A stretch of 64,000 nucleotides of DNA, from the NCBI GenBank assembly GCA_036925085.1, contig JAUPFP010000007.1, positions 3,356,558 to 3,420,557 on the forward strand, read 5' to 3'. A program made the position numbers and the translations under genes. Shown piece by piece: positions 36,601-51,600 of this stretch. The DNA is from Brachycybe producta. Its lineage: Eukaryota; Arthropoda; Diplopoda; Playtdesmida; Andrognathidae. Position 1 is the stretch's first letter. Every line of letters begins with the position of its first letter. The notes beneath the pieces were generated by a model. That model worked only from the letters and a program-made list of their open reading frames with translations. It was not told the DNA's origin and ran no database searches.

Positions 36601-39600
36601 TATCATAATGTATGTTTCTTTTTTAGTTTTCAAGTATTTTTGATTTTTAACTTTCCGATATTACAGTAAAAAAAAAAAATTTGACGATTTTCCGGATTAT
36701 CCAGACTTTCTATGTTCCGGACCGAAACACAGAAAGTCTGAATAATCCGGTACCGGACCGAATCACAGAAAGTCTGAATAATCCGGTAAATCGTTTAGTT
36801 AGGAAAATAAAATAATTCTACACTCGTTTTGTTAGAATTTTTACCTCTAAGTACAAGACTTCAAATAGGAAAACATGGAATTTCTTTATCTATCTCTCTC
36901 TCTCTCTCTAAATGAAATTGTACCCATGAAAACTAAAACCTGGAAACTTCATCATAATAAGCCCTCCTCCATCTTCAAAGATAAACTCACGATCATAATT
37001 GACTAAACATTAGGCTTTATGCCAACATTTTGAAGCAAGCAACACAAAAAAAAATTAGCCCTTTTTCTTTCTCTCTCTCTCTCTCAAAATCCATTCTCAG
37101 TAAAGTTCTTTTTTCATGCTATTTACCCCAACCCCACTTAAAACTGTAGCAATGTGCTTCAAAAAAAAAAGATGGGGGTGGAGAGAAAAAAAAAATATTG
37201 AAAGGCAACACCTATATATGAAAGCTAAACAGACAAGAAAGAAACAAGAGAGAAAAAAGCAAAAGCAAGCAATCTACTTCAGTGCTCAAAAAGCAAGCAA
37301 AGTAATCGATAAAGAAGATGAAGAAGAAGAGTGTGATGATTGTGGGAGTACAACAATGGTACGCCTTCGGGATTATTATCATTATTAACAGCAGGTTTAA
37401 AGCAGGACACATAACACTGGAACGAATCAAGAGAATCCCCTCCCCACACTAAAAAAAACCCACAAGTACTCAAAGTCATAATCAATATTTTGTATCATTA
37501 ACAATTAAAAAGTGTACAAATATTTCTCTAAAAATACCACCAGAGTTTTCTTATTTCTGTATTATAATTAATAAATATGCCTATTTAATTTGTAGAAATG
37601 GTAATTTTAAGTGTTTATTACACTCTTTTGTTTTGTAAACTGGAAAAATTGAAAGTATCTAAGAAACTAGAAAAGTGATTTTACATAGGATATTATTTTT
37701 TTTTTATAAAAATATTAGCCTTGTTGCAACATGCAATTTGAATAATGCAAAATTATAACAATTATAGTAGCATGACTAGAATTGGAAAAAAAAACCTTCA
37801 ATAATCTGAAATTGTCAAAAGTTTAATTAAAAAAAAACATCAAAATAAAAAGTATCCATATGTGATTCGTTTACTAGTCTAGTTTCTAAGAAAAACACTA
37901 AATTTCTTCTAAAACAAGAAATAAACAGAGATTTCTGTTGGCGGCCATTGCTGCTATATTGCCAAAAGTAGCCAAAATCATAAAAAAAAATGATTATCGA
38001 TTAATAAATTTAATAACCACTAAGGCCAAATAGAAGTATGAATTTTTCTATCAACGAGACTGTTTAGAGGCTAAAATTCTTACAAGTAATCCAAGGTTTG
38101 TAGAGTGTTTATCAAGTGTGCAACCTTCCATATAATCTTATGTTTTTATTTTAAATTCTAGCCTCTAAACAGACACACAGAATAAAAATACACAAAATTC
38201 TTTTGGCCTAAATAATCACTTTGAAAAGCTATATCACAATTTGCATAAAATCTCCAGAAAAGGATTTAAGAGATTCTTCATCTAAATCTCATCTTAATTT
38301 TTTTTACCTAGTTATTAATTGTGGAGGTGTAAGTCGCATTTCTATCATAGCCATGATAATAAAGATGTTAAGTCAATTGGCGAATGAAAAATTCATTCAT
38401 TCATTTTTTTTTTCATTCACAAGAGAGAGAATAAAAAAAAATCAAGAGAGACCCAAAAAAAAAATTAGTTTAAACACACTTAAGTCCTCTCTTCTTTCTC
38501 AAATTTAAATTAAAAGAGTGAGTCATGTGATGATGGTTAATTTAAGACTCCATGACGACAACAACAGAAGATGATCACAAAAACAGCAGCAAAAGTATGA
38601 ATGAGGTTTTTCAATTTTTGGTATTTGGTATTTTTTAAAGAAGGTGTTTTGTCAAAACCAAGAAGTAAAAAGAAAAACGTTTCTTCTTCTCCTCCTCCTC
38701 CTTTTCCTTTCCTTCTCCTTATGTTTGGTTCCAAACCTCGAAAAAAACATGGCAATACCCAAAATAACTCAGCTTTGCAAAGCATATTTTGGCCCATGAA
38801 TGTGGTGGTTTGGTGCTGATGGTTTTCTTGTAGTGGGCTTATTATATCCTCGTCGTCCTCCTCCTCCTCCTTCTTAAGATAAAAACCGATAGACCAAAAA
38901 TAAATCTCCTCCCCATCACTTTTTTTGTTGAAAAAAAAAAAAATGAAATACTTTTCTTATTTTGAAAAATAAAAAATATGGGGCGTTAAAAGTTAAGTAG
39001 ACACCAAAATTATTACTCGAAGAACGGATTTTTGTGAAAATGTCTGCATTATTATCATTCTCATCCCTCTTATAATACGAACTTAAACGTCTTGTATCGT
39101 CCTCTTTAATGAATTTCGGAATTTTTCTTGAAGGTTCCTATAATTCCATCGTAGAAAAAAAACACTACAATAAAAAATAACACTATTTGGTGTTTAAATC
39201 TCAGTTGAGAAAAAAAAAAACCGTTTCTTAAAACAGATCTTATAATTATCTCTGTTCAAGTAAAATAATGATGATGAAAGTAAAATAAAACAGAAATGGC
39301 GGAAAAATCCATTTACAGGGTGACTATTTGTGTTACAAATCCGTTAAGAATTCCATTCGAAAGAAGAAAGACCGAGAAGATGACGAAGTCACACGAACCA
39401 CTTTCGAGATTCCTTTACAATAATAACCATTCACGAAAAATTAAATAAATTATTCACCAAAATCTCTGTAACATTGAATAAACAAAAAAAACTGTGATTT
39501 CAAAAAAAAAAAAATCCAAATTGGTTGAGAAAATGTAGAAATTCACAAAATACCGAGAAAGAGATTCGATTTATTTTTTCTGACCGTTTTTCGTAGAGAT

Positions 39601-42600
39601 TTTTTGGGGTCTCTTTGTCGAACTTCACGACACGATGAACAACAATACGGTTCGATCCACTTTTGTTCTTATTTTTTTCTCCCTCTTTTTTCAAAGTAAG
39701 CGGCTGTAGCAACAATCGACCGACTCCAACGGTGAAACGAAAAGTGGATGTGTGTTCATTCCAATGGAGAAGAAGGGACAATTCCATTCGAAAGGATCCG
39801 GAGGTGTGAATAAAAACACGCACAAACAAAAAAAATCCACACACGCATACACATACAAACACAATTACAAAAGTATTCCCTTGATTTAATAAACCGTTTG
39901 TATGTTTTGATTGTCAAATAATCAAAACTACGAAGAATAAAAAAAATGGGTTACTGTGGTTTTAAAGTGTAAAAAACGCCTGTCGAACACTGAGTAACAG
40001 TGATTATTCTGCCTTTCAGGTGCAAAGTGAAGAGAAACTTGAACGTGTTTTAAAAATTAGAAAGGTAGCTCGATCACTTAAGAATATTTTCATGTTTATA
40101 TCTTTTTTTAAAAAAACTTTTTATGTCAGTTTGAACAATGACTCAATTTTATAAGATATTGAAATGAAAATATCCTTAAATAATGATTGAGTTACCCAAT
40201 TCTAGTTTCTAAAACTCTTCCAGTTTCTCGTAATTTTGCTCTACTGAAAACACAGAATAATCAAGAGTTCAAAAATCAGCTGTTCATAATAAAACACATT
40301 TAAAAACCTCACGACTTTTGGTTGTTGTGTGGTGGATTCAACTTCAAATTTCCGTAATATTCATATATATTTATATGAAGGATATAATATTTATATAATA
40401 ATAATAATAGTAAATACTAAACCCTCCAAGGACGAAGGACTTACACGATAATGAAGAATAATAAAAATGTGTGTGTGGAGATAGAGAGTGAAATAGAATC
40501 GTGCCAACACAAAATGAATGAAACAATGAAAAATGTAGGAAGAAAATTACTATTAAAAGGCTTTTTAAGATGATTAAAAAAAGAGAGAGAACAAAGAAAT
40601 ATCTGAAATATGTCATATTTTAAACTATGACAATAGTTTGTAGAATGTTTTTTTCATTTGCTAAAAAAAAATCTCGCAAAATTAACTGTAACTGCTGTTG
40701 CCAAATCAAACAAAGAGAAACTCAAGTTTTGTATAAAAAAAATCAGAACAGGTTTAAAAATGAATCATATTTCTTGCTGATAACCTTAAAAATAAAACAT
40801 ATCATTTTGATTCCAAAATAAATTATTGTTTATCGTTCTTCACATGAAAAACGAGTTTATACTATTCAGTTTTACTCTTCTAGTTTCTAAAACACTTTCA
40901 ATTTCTTCTTGCAAGTTCATCTTAAAACGTAGAATTGAGTAAAAACCTGAATACTGAGTAATTTGCAATTTTTACTTGCAACTTAAATCCAAATTCAAGA
41001 AGAAAACATGGCACTTGAAACATCAACACCATTATCGGTAAGTTGTAGCTGTTCCGGAAGATGCTGTTATAATTTCGGGAATTCTTAGTGGTCTACTATT
41101 AAATATAAAGCATATATAATGATGCTGCAATTGAACTCATTATATTCAAATATGGAGATTGGTGTCACAGGAAATAAATGTTTAATTTGACAATGCATTT
41201 CTATACTGTTTTGGGACTAAAAAGTCCCTCTGCCACAGGCCCTATCTTAGCTTCCTTGCAGAGTAACTCTCGACATATAAATTCAAAACAAGAGTTTCAC
41301 AACATTTGAAAAACCTTTCTTTATTGATTTCCCTTCAAGTTCTATGTAAAGTGGACTCTCTCTCAAGAGAGTTCAAGATGGAAATTTTGTACAAGTTATC
41401 CCTTTCTTGAATTTGGACCTTAATTGATTTTTCTTCTTTCTTCAAATACAAATCTTGAGTTTCTTTTTGTTTGTAGGTCAAATGTCACTAGAACTTGGAA
41501 AAGTACCAAATTTTATAATCCCACATGATAAAAAAAAATGATTACAAAAATAATGAAGTGCTGTTACGAAATTGTAAAAAACTTACCTGTTCGAACGAGG
41601 AATATTCGGGTCACTACGTTTTCTAAACGAAGGCTTGTTATTTTCTCTCTACAAGAAGAAACAAAAAAAAAATGGTCTTAAAACCCATTTAAAATAATCA
41701 AATATTTGCTATGACTTGTGTCTTCAATTCAATGACCGAGAGTTGTGAAGTGGATGAAGAGGCACTTAAATGAACCTGAGGATTAGGAGAAGAAGAAGTA
41801 GGAGAATGACCAGTGGTCGTCGTTTTGCGATGATTATTATTCGTTGCCACTGCAGCACTCATCTTTCATCGTAAAACAACCAAATAATATTTAATAAAAT
41901 CCTCCTCATCTCGTCAAGAAAAGAAAAGTATGACGACGATGATGATGAAAGTGAACTCGAATGAAAAAATAATGTAAAGGTGTGTGCGGTGTGCGCCACC
42001 GCGACAACAACCAGGTTAGAAAATGAGAACGTATATATAAAAAAGGGAGGAAAGAAGGCGGCGCCACACTTTTACAGAGCGGTGGTGGTGGTTCCAAGGG
42101 CGGTCGGTGTCAAAAATAAGAAATAAAGAGAGAACGGCAAGAAAGGCGTGCCAGAAAAAAAAAGTGAAATAATGCCAAAAATATAAAAAAAATCATCATC
42201 ATAAGCAAAGATATGATGATGATGATCAACACAATTAACAGCGCCGCCGCACCACCACCACCACCACCACCATAGCCTCAAGATTAAAATTGATTGACAA
42301 CAACATTTATTTCAACACAATTACTTAATTGATCGTGATTTAATAAATCAGTAATGATCACGACACCTACTTAATAGGCAACACACCCTGTATAATATAA
42401 GTGTATGTATAGAATTGCAAAGAGAAGGTGTCATAATAGAAAGTGAAAAAGAGAGGGGGGGGGGGGGGGGGGGGGGGTTAGACTGTAATGCAAAGAAACC
42501 TTCGTTAAGGGGGAACTTTTCTCTTTTACCCTCCCTTCATTTTCATATAACCAAATTCCCAACACTAACATTATAATTTAATTCTTCTGAATTTATGTCA

Positions 42601-45600
42601 TTTTATTGTTATTTTAAATGCTTTTTAAGAAGCTAACATTACGAAGAAATCAAAAATATATAAAAATTAGCGGGGTAAACCCGTCATAAATGACGGGAGC
42701 AAAATTCACAGGCAATTGTGCCCAGCATTAGAATTTCTTTTCCTCCGCCCTTTTATGCTGTCAGACCAAGTAACAAACCCAATTAGAAATTGATGACGTT
42801 CCTAAAAGGGCGGAGGAAAAGAAATTCTAATGCTGGGCACAATTGCCTGTGATAAACTGTAGTTTAATTTTGCTACTATTATCCCCTCCCCTTTTTATAT
42901 TTGAAAAAGAAAATGAGTTTTTCATTTTCTCAGGTGTGCGCATGCGCGTCGTTTGTTCCTTTTTTACTCCTTTCATTTCAATTTCAGTCACCCCTCCCCG
43001 TTTCTTTCTCCCCCTTCTACACTTTCCAACCTCTTCACCTCTCCAATTTAATATCATGGGATTCTTGGATGGGAAGGGTGCAACATATAGTTGACCTTGA
43101 GAAAAAAGCGGTTCATTTATTAATTTAAATTTATATAAATTCCGACGTGCTTCAAGGTTTTTGTCCTTGTTTGTACAGCGTTAATCACACACACAGACCT
43201 GGCCTATACTGGATTCCGTATAATTCACCTAAACACATTTAATATGAATTCATTTAACTCAGGTGTGTACAAGGTATAACTCAATCACTTAAGGGTATTT
43301 TCATGTTGGTTTCTTTTAAAATAAACTTTTTATGGCACTTTAAAAATGACGCAACTTTAACCAGCCGATATTTTTTTAATTTTTGTTCGTATAAAAGTTT
43401 ATTTTGAAAGATATCGTCAGCATGAAAATAATCTTAAAGTGATTCAGCTGCCATTCTAATGTCTAAAACAAAATCAAGTTTCTCTTCATTTTGCAACAAT
43501 AAGGCAGAATAAACGAAGAGTTTGTGAGGCGTTTTTACAATACAAGCAGTCAATAATAAACTGATTATCTCACAGCGTCAGTGATTTAATTGTAATTAAA
43601 TCGCAACAAAACTTATTTGCAGTTTAAAAAATTTCAAATCCGTTCATTTTCTACTTAATTTTCTTTTTTCTTTAAACCACTAATTACTTATATTCCAAAC
43701 TGTGTCCAGTCCTAAACGTTAATTGTGTACCAAACCAACCTATTCTTGCAAGTTTACGTTTTCTTTAAAAAAAAAACCCTACACAAGAAAGTACCCCCCC
43801 CCCCCTTCCCATTTCTTACTGACAGTATAATTTTGTTATTTCCCCTTTTATCTAATTGTAATTTATTGAATATGTGAATTGCAAGCGACATCGTTTATCA
43901 ACCTTTCGTATCAAACAAGACAGAAGGCATTAGAAAAATACAAAAAAAAAAAATGAAGACCACACCTCCGAGAAAAGAAGAAGGGTAAAAAAAATGTCTA
44001 AATTTAAACATCCAGCAGCAGATGAAATAAAAAAGTGACTTCAAATGAAATACCCATCATTTGGTTTCATGCCAAAATGAACAGCTTTTTTTGGTGGTGG
44101 TGGTCGACTCACCGTTTTAAATTCGTTGTTAGAATATTTTGATGCAAAAATAATTTACGACAGTAATTTTTATTAAGCGTTGCAACATTATTAGCTCAAA
44201 TAAGCTGTTATTTTTTGACCAAAAGAGAATTAAATGGAGGAGGACCATAAAGGCCCTTTTCCAGTGACAAAAACAAAACGTGACAAACACGTGCCTCCTT
44301 CTCTCCTATCGACTCGTTCGTTTTGCAAAGAACTAAAAAAGCCTCTTTATCGAGAGCCATTGAAAATGGCTGACTGTGACAAAAAAAAACCCTCAACTGA
44401 TGTCCATTAATGACGTCAAAGAACTTGTCTAACTAATTTTCTGCTACTTAACTGTAGACCATATTTGTTTATTGCTGACATAAACAAATGGAGATTAAAA
44501 GAAACTGAGGGCCTTACATGAATAAAAACGAAGCCCATAAACATGAAGGCACAAGTATTTGCTCCTAAGTAAAAGGTAAAAAAACAAAACAAGAGCACCT
44601 ACTTGTTTATTCTTATATAATTCAAGGCAGTATTCTTAATGAATGCTTAGCCAAAAGTAGTGCTAAACTCATGAAATTTCATATTTTTAATGAGATTAGC
44701 AGATGCTAAAATAGGCACTAGCATGTTAGGGTTGGTTTATACTCCCAAGCTAAGCAGCAAATCAGCCTGCGGAGCTTCAAAAATGACGTCAGAGCTTCAG
44801 GTTTTTGTCTTCTCCAGAGCATGAAGCTAGCATTGAAATTGTTCAACTTTTCAAAGCTTAGCAACTCAAAGCACCAATCATGAAACTGACACACAAATGG
44901 GATGAACAAGTCACACCTTTTTTGCTTCCAGAAGGTTTTTTGTGTATCTGTTTTATAGGATATAAAGGTTAGAAAATATTGCACGAAGTTTGCAAGACCA
45001 CCTGTTTGTATGAACAAGCTAAAGCTAAGCTTTTGTGAGCTAATTTTTAGGAGCTTCAAAGCTTGCTAATTTTAGCTACGTTTGGAGTATAAACCTACCC
45101 TTGGGCACACATATATTTGCTTTGATTTTATTCAAAATATGCAGTGAGTTGAGCCACTTCTAAACTAAACACTTGCATAGCTGTGCTGAGCCAATGCTCA
45201 TCTCTAAGCGCCCAATAAGAATACTACTCTTAATGACTGCTTTAGTTTTTGTCACTAGCTTCAACTTAGCAATCCTTAAGAATACGACTGTGTTTCATGT
45301 AAAAGTTGGTGAGTTTAACTCTATCTAGCTTTGACAAAGAATTCATTAAGAATGCGACTTTCATTTTGCTCACATATTCAGTGAAATCCTCAGCCTCAAA
45401 CTCTTGTTCATACTTCAAAATATAAGCAAATGCTCCTCGTTTTCTTGATTAAAAACGTTTCAATTAATGTCTTAAGTGACAACCGTTGAGAGAGCAACAA
45501 ATATAAATGTTCCAATTTTGTTGACATGATTAATGAACACTTAACTGTTAAGAAATCTTCAACAAAAATTTAAAGAAAAAAAAAATGCACTAATTGAATT

Positions 45601-48600
45601 GCTACTGGAAAAAAACCTAAGAGTGGCTTGACTGTCACAATGACAATATTAACAATGTTTGCTTGCTGCTTTGTGTGTGTGTGTTAATAATAATGCAAGA
45701 ATTGCATTGCAAATGGCTTCTTGCAAAATCACTTGTAAAAAGTCGCTCATTTCAGCAAGAAATTGTCTAAGATTCACAGCAATATTTGAAAGAAAACTCG
45801 GTGCAGTCGCGCCGCTTTATACAAAAACATAAAGCAAATCAAAGGAAGGAAATTGCAATTGGATTGTAAAAAAAAAATCAAGGTTCTCTTTCTAAATGAT
45901 AGGATAAAAGCAGCCATGTTCGTTTGGTCATGTGACAACTGATTACATGACAGTGTAAGCAAAATTACGTACAAAAAGTATGTTTTCATCTAGTCACAAT
46001 CAAAGTCAAATTCTAATGGCGCAGTCACACTAGGCTGGTTGCGGCTGGCTGGTTGTAGCGCTCTAGCAGCATAGTCTGAACTGCTACTAGCAGCTGCTTT
46101 CTCCAGCGAGCTAGTGATTTTAACAGCGGCTGGTGAAGTTGGACATGTCCAACTTTAGCAGCTACCAGCTGGTCATGTGACTCCCTGCCTGCTGCTACCA
46201 TCTAGTGTGAACTTTTTGTTGCTAGTAGCGGCACTTGTGGTAGTTGAAACTCCACTGCTTGGGTTGGTTGTTGTTAGAGTTTGTGTTTTTGCAAGATGGT
46301 AATTGGATGACTTGCACTGCTAATACCAGCGATGACTGGACAAGTGTGAACCCAAAGCAGCTGCTGCTTGCTGTTGCTGCTAATAGCCAGCAGCAACCAG
46401 CGGCTTGTAAACCTGCCTTGTGTGACTGTGCCTTTAATGTATCTAAACTCATCAACGTTAACATGAAACTTCCTATCAAAAAAGTTTATGAGTTTGGCAT
46501 TAGCTTTGACTTAGCAATCATTAAGAATTCTACCTATACAGTTTGTCATGCAAATAGCTGTCACGTGACCAAACGAACGATAAATTTATACAGATCCATG
46601 TTAGAAGAAAAAAAAAAAAAACTCGCCAAAAGTGAGTGAAGAATCGGTCTGCTTTTTGAAGCTAAAAGGAAGACATCTTGCTTAAAATGTCATCCATTTT
46701 TTGTATGCATCAAGTACAGTTTGCTCCATCTATTGGTCACACTCAGTTTTGACACCAAGTTGAATTACCTCTGCATATTTATTTTGGTAAAAATAAAACA
46801 AAGGATTATGGGGAGAAAAACTTCTGTTAGGCCAATCTGAAAAGCTAATAACATCAAAAGAAACAAAAAAATCTAAAAACGGAACTTTCTAAATCGACAG
46901 ACAGAAATGAAAATATCGGTTATTATGTTTCAGTAAAGTAAACGAACGAAAGAGAGCTCAAAAGACGATAAGATGTGACGATGATGACACGAATTATAAA
47001 AATCTATCCATATATCATCATGTATATCGTTCGACATCATTGAACGTGAAGTTCGAACAAACAACTCTCACAATGAGAAAAGAAACAAGTTAGTAAAACC
47101 GTGTGATACTTTGAACTTGTCTAATCTAGTAAAATTGATAAAGGAGTCTGATCGAACCAGAATTTTCATACCATTCAATTTTGTTATGTAACCATTTTTT
47201 TTTTTTTTAAAATGATTTTCTTATTCTATTCACTTTCAGTGTCATCATCTCTTCATAAATATCGTAATAGAAAAGATATGGTAAATGTCAAATAAGAGAA
47301 CGATAGAAAAAACTGACACATTTTCGGCCACACGCACCGAAAAAACCAACGACATTCACTCGAAACCACAACTCGGTCATTGATATGTTACTAATATTAA
47401 AAGTGGTAACGTCAAACCATTCTATAGAGTTACTAGACAATGTACAAAACCATCAACTCGGTAGTAAATCTATACTGTTAATAATGATTTAGGCAATGTG
47501 CCGAATGTCTAAAACATCAAGCCAGTATAGAAAATACTATCAACGCTTCATGCATATTATTTGAATGATTACTTCGCAAGCAGACCCAGGAGGGCCTGTG
47601 GCAGAGGAACCATTTAGTCCAAAGAACAGCATAGAATTAATTGCATCGTAATTCGCTGGAAGAAAACATTAGCTTCGTATTATAGGCAATATGTACAATG
47701 CCTGAAATGTTATAAATTATATTTTTGGTGGTACTGTACACATTGACTAAGTGATTCCATAGAATGACTGATTTTCCACTTTGGCTGTAACTGGTGTAAA
47801 GACACAACTGATGGATGATGATGATCTCTGATGATGATTTTCAAACTTACCCTTGTCCTTAGGCTCTCCGATCTGACAACCTGACTGCCTCTTCGTGAAC
47901 TGAGATTAGTGAACATGGATCAAAATAAAACGACAAAAACAATCAGTAACATAAAAAAACTCCGTCGAAAATGGCGAAAAGAACAAGAGAGAGAGAATAG
48001 AGAAGAGGTCAATTCATGACTGGACACGAACTACTAGTTCGAAGAAACCTCGAGACCACAATCTTCTCTTCGTAATTTCTCAAATAAAAAAACCCTTTTT
48101 CTCTTATTTTGCTTCAGTTTCTGTGTTTCATTAATATCATTGTTGATTAATTGTAACACACAGACACATTAAAAAAAAATTCCCCTCTGGTTTCGATAAT
48201 GTGTATCTCGATGAAACCCGGTATAACACAGGAAAACGGAAGTGAGGAAACAGGAAGAATAGAAATCAAGAATTATTAATAAGAGCACTGGGATATTCCA
48301 CAAAAGGACGAGTTCAACTTATAGAGAAATAGAAAAAAAGGAGGTTAAAAGAAAGGAATTTCCATTTCGATCGTCGTCGTCGTAACGGAAAAGAAAAGTG
48401 TGTTCATAGTTTTGCCATTCAGGCACCTCTCTTTCTCTCTGGAAAGGCAAAGTTTGCCAACGATGGCGTCACTAGAAACGACATCGTTGCCTAGACAACA
48501 AGAGAAAAAAAAAGCAGCAGCTTCGAAATATGAAAGAATTACAAGATTGATTGTCTTCTTTTTCCCCCCTTTTCCCCATTCTCTTTCTCCCCTCATCCCC

Positions 48601-51600
48601 TTTTTATTTGGAGGATCTCATCAAGAGCAATTTTTTTTATTCGTTCGTTTCCTTCCTCTCTTTCTCTCCCCTTTCTCTCTCTCTCTTTTGCTTCTTTGCG
48701 TCAATCTTTTGCCGAACGTACGTATGCATTCTCGTTTTTCGTACCTTTCGGAAGGACTGGCGCCCCCTGGTGAACTTGAGGCACCGCCACCGTTGTTACC
48801 ACTACCCTGTTGAAGTGCTGCTCCATCTCGATGGTGGTGATGGTTGCTAACGAGCCTATCGTCATTTTCGTTCACGGGTTCAAAGGTTTTGCATAATTTA
48901 TCCACTCGACCAGAAGGAATAGGTTTATCACCACCTGAAAATAAATTATAATAAAAAAAAGTGTTACTTATGGTTTTGAAAGTGTAAATTTCTCCTTCAA
49001 ACTCTGATTCTTCTTGTTTTTCAGGAACAAAATTTAAAGAAAAAATTGTTTTAGAAACTAGAAGGGGTAGTGTACTACTTAATCACTTAAGGGTATTTTT
49101 TACGCTCGTATGTTGATTTATTTTAAAATAAGCTTTTAATGTCAGTTTAAAAATAATCTAACTTAAAATTTTTGTACAAAAAAAGTTTATTTTGAAATAT
49201 ATTAATACGAAAATGCCCTTAAATGATACCCTTATACCTAGTACACACCTCATAATTTAAATGCATTTAAATAATAAATGTGTTCTACAGAGCCCTGTGA
49301 AGGACAAACAAACAATATATCGAATTCAATTTAATTCAGTTAATAATCTGAAAAATATTGAGTTAATACTTAAATTTAATAATATAAACTATTGACAAAA
49401 TATTGATTTAGTATTTTAATTTAAAATATTAATGATAAAAGTCAATTTTTATTTGGGTTCATGTCCTTAACTGTATTCCGTATAATTCACCTAAACACAT
49501 TTAATTTGAATTCATTTAACTCCTGTGTGTACAATGTATTAGTTTCTTAAAACAATCAACGTTAAGCAGACGAAACCAAGAAAAAAACTTTTGAGTCTTT
49601 TGGAAACTAGAAGATTTATTTTTTTTTGCTGAAAGGTATTTTCCTGTTGCTATTTTTTAAAATAAACTTTTTATCTGAGTCTGGAAAACATTCAAGCAGA
49701 ACAAACAAGTAGATGTTCAATTTTAAATTTTCCCCATAAAAAGTTTATTTTGAAATACATTTCAACATGAACATACTAGTGAGTAATTCGATTACTCTTC
49801 TAGTTTTCTAACTCCTGAAGTTCAAAAAATCAGCTTTTTTTAAAAAAAAAAAAGCAATCTAAAATGTAGTTTTAATAATTAATATGTACGTAAAGCCTTG
49901 TTACCACTGTGGTGAAAATATGAACTTATTGAAAATTTCAACTGGTGAAAAATTGAACAAACGTGACCTTTGCCCTATGATAGAGAATGGATGGAGGCCA
50001 CGTTTGTTATACTTTTCACCAGTTGAAATTTTCAAAAAGTTCACATTTTCGCGCCAGTGGAAACAAGGCCTAAGAGTTTGTAGTTTAAACTTGAACCAGA
50101 CTATAATCTCTCGTTAGGCCTTGTTTCCATTGGGGTAAAAATATGAACTTATTGAAAATTTCAACTGATGAAAAATTGAACAAACGTGGCATTTTGCCTA
50201 TTATAGTGAATAGCGCGGGGGCCACGTTTCTTCTATTTTTTTACCAGTTCAAATTTTCACCTCAGTGGAAACAAGGCCTTAGAAATAATTTCACCTCTTT
50301 TTGAAGCAAAGAGATTTCAGCACTTGTTTTTATCAATCATAGACATGGTTGGTGATAGAGAGACTTATCAATTTCAAGAGATTTTTTTAAAATAAGCAAC
50401 TCAAAGTATAAATTACAAAGTTTATAAAAAAAAAAAAAAGCTTTGTTAAAAAAAAAATGAATTCTCAGTATGTTATCTTTGAAAATGAACATCAATTAGT
50501 TAAGTAGGAGGAACCGTTTGGAAAAATGATAAAATGTTCACCAATTTTTTTATAACTAATTTTGAAGTGAAAATAGAAACAAAAGTACACTTTTTTTAAA
50601 ATAGACGTATAAAACGTTTATTTTCAAAGATAAGATTTTTCGTTTTAAGAGCACCATTAAGGAGACATTTAAAGCGTGTTAGAAACTAGAACAAACAAAT
50701 GAAATTAGAAGTATTTTCATGTTCATTTCAAATTTTTTAGACAATAAATTAAAATTTATCATCTGCACAACAAAACAATTCATTCAAAAGAGTCGGGTAA
50801 ATACTTTTTCACAATTCCCGTTTTAGTCACTATATTTACACTGTATATAAAAAGATAATATAAGGATGTACTGGAGACATTGTTTTATATTTAGTGTTGA
50901 GTCACAAGGACTTTTTTTTATGGAAACAAATTTATGAATTTCCAGAAATCAAACCCCCCCCTCCTTCAAACTGAACAAGGAACCAAAAGATCCCAACAAA
51001 ATATTCAAAAATAAAAACATGAACCTATCAAAATATTTTCCTCATCGGAAATTAATTTTTTTTTTCAATTCATATCAAGATTATAACCGCCATTTTAAAT
51101 CATATGATTTCTTTGCATACGAATTGAAATCAATTTTAATTGATCTAAATTATCAATAAAATTGATTTCAATTCGTGAGTAAAATAACTTATTTAAAATT
51201 CTTAAGATTTTTCCTATGAAAAAATAAATAAATTTAAATTGTTTATTTTAATATTTTTATAACATTTAAAAAAAAATAATTTTAAAATTATAGGCCATAT
51301 TCTAAACCGTTACTTAGGCCTTGTTTCCACTGGGGTGAAAATCTGAACTTTTTGAAAATTTTAACAAGTGAAAAATTGCACAAACGTGGCCCCCCCCCCC
51401 CCATCTATGATAGTGAATAGATTGGGCCACATTTATTTTATTTTTCACCAATTAAAATTTTCAAAAAGTTCCTATTTTCACTCCAGTGGAAACAAGGCCT
51501 TAAGGTGGGGTTAGAACACTCTTTATGTGTATTTTTAAGCAAACGTACTAAAAAAATTGATTTAAAATAATTTAAATGTAATTTATATCAATATTTTTTG

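Larger units (their letters stand above)
35551..41586. other. RhoGEF intron, 6.0 kb
   Basis: It contains no recognised exon. It holds a pogo-like ATAATCCGG repeat with a 36-bp duplication, two family-B elements, a small palindrome (38059-38172), a dispersed-repeat copy (41200-41280) and simple repeats. Confidence 0.55.
41863..47850. other. RhoGEF intron for the long form, 6.0 kb
   Basis: Beyond the candidate promoter, it holds a 23-base G run (42455-42477), a short A-like MITE, an F-family fragment joined to a family-B element, and a 415-bp element with GGCNCAGTCACAC ends. Short repeated phrases such as CTAAACTCATGAA/TTAAGAATGCGACT recur at 19740-19850, 44640-44720, 45340-45360 and 46480-46540. 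No further exon is recognised. Confidence 0.5.

Noticed and set aside
46244-46639. 131-codon open frame beginning [11 protein letters not shown], resembling a secreted protein
   Set aside because: It starts inside the inverted-repeat element 46018-46432 and runs out of it; no homology or splice support.
48400-48905. Plus-strand open frame of 137 codons
   Set aside because: It is low-complexity Phe/Leu/Ser sequence from pyrimidine tracts and overlaps the real minus-strand RhoGEF exon 48934-48745.
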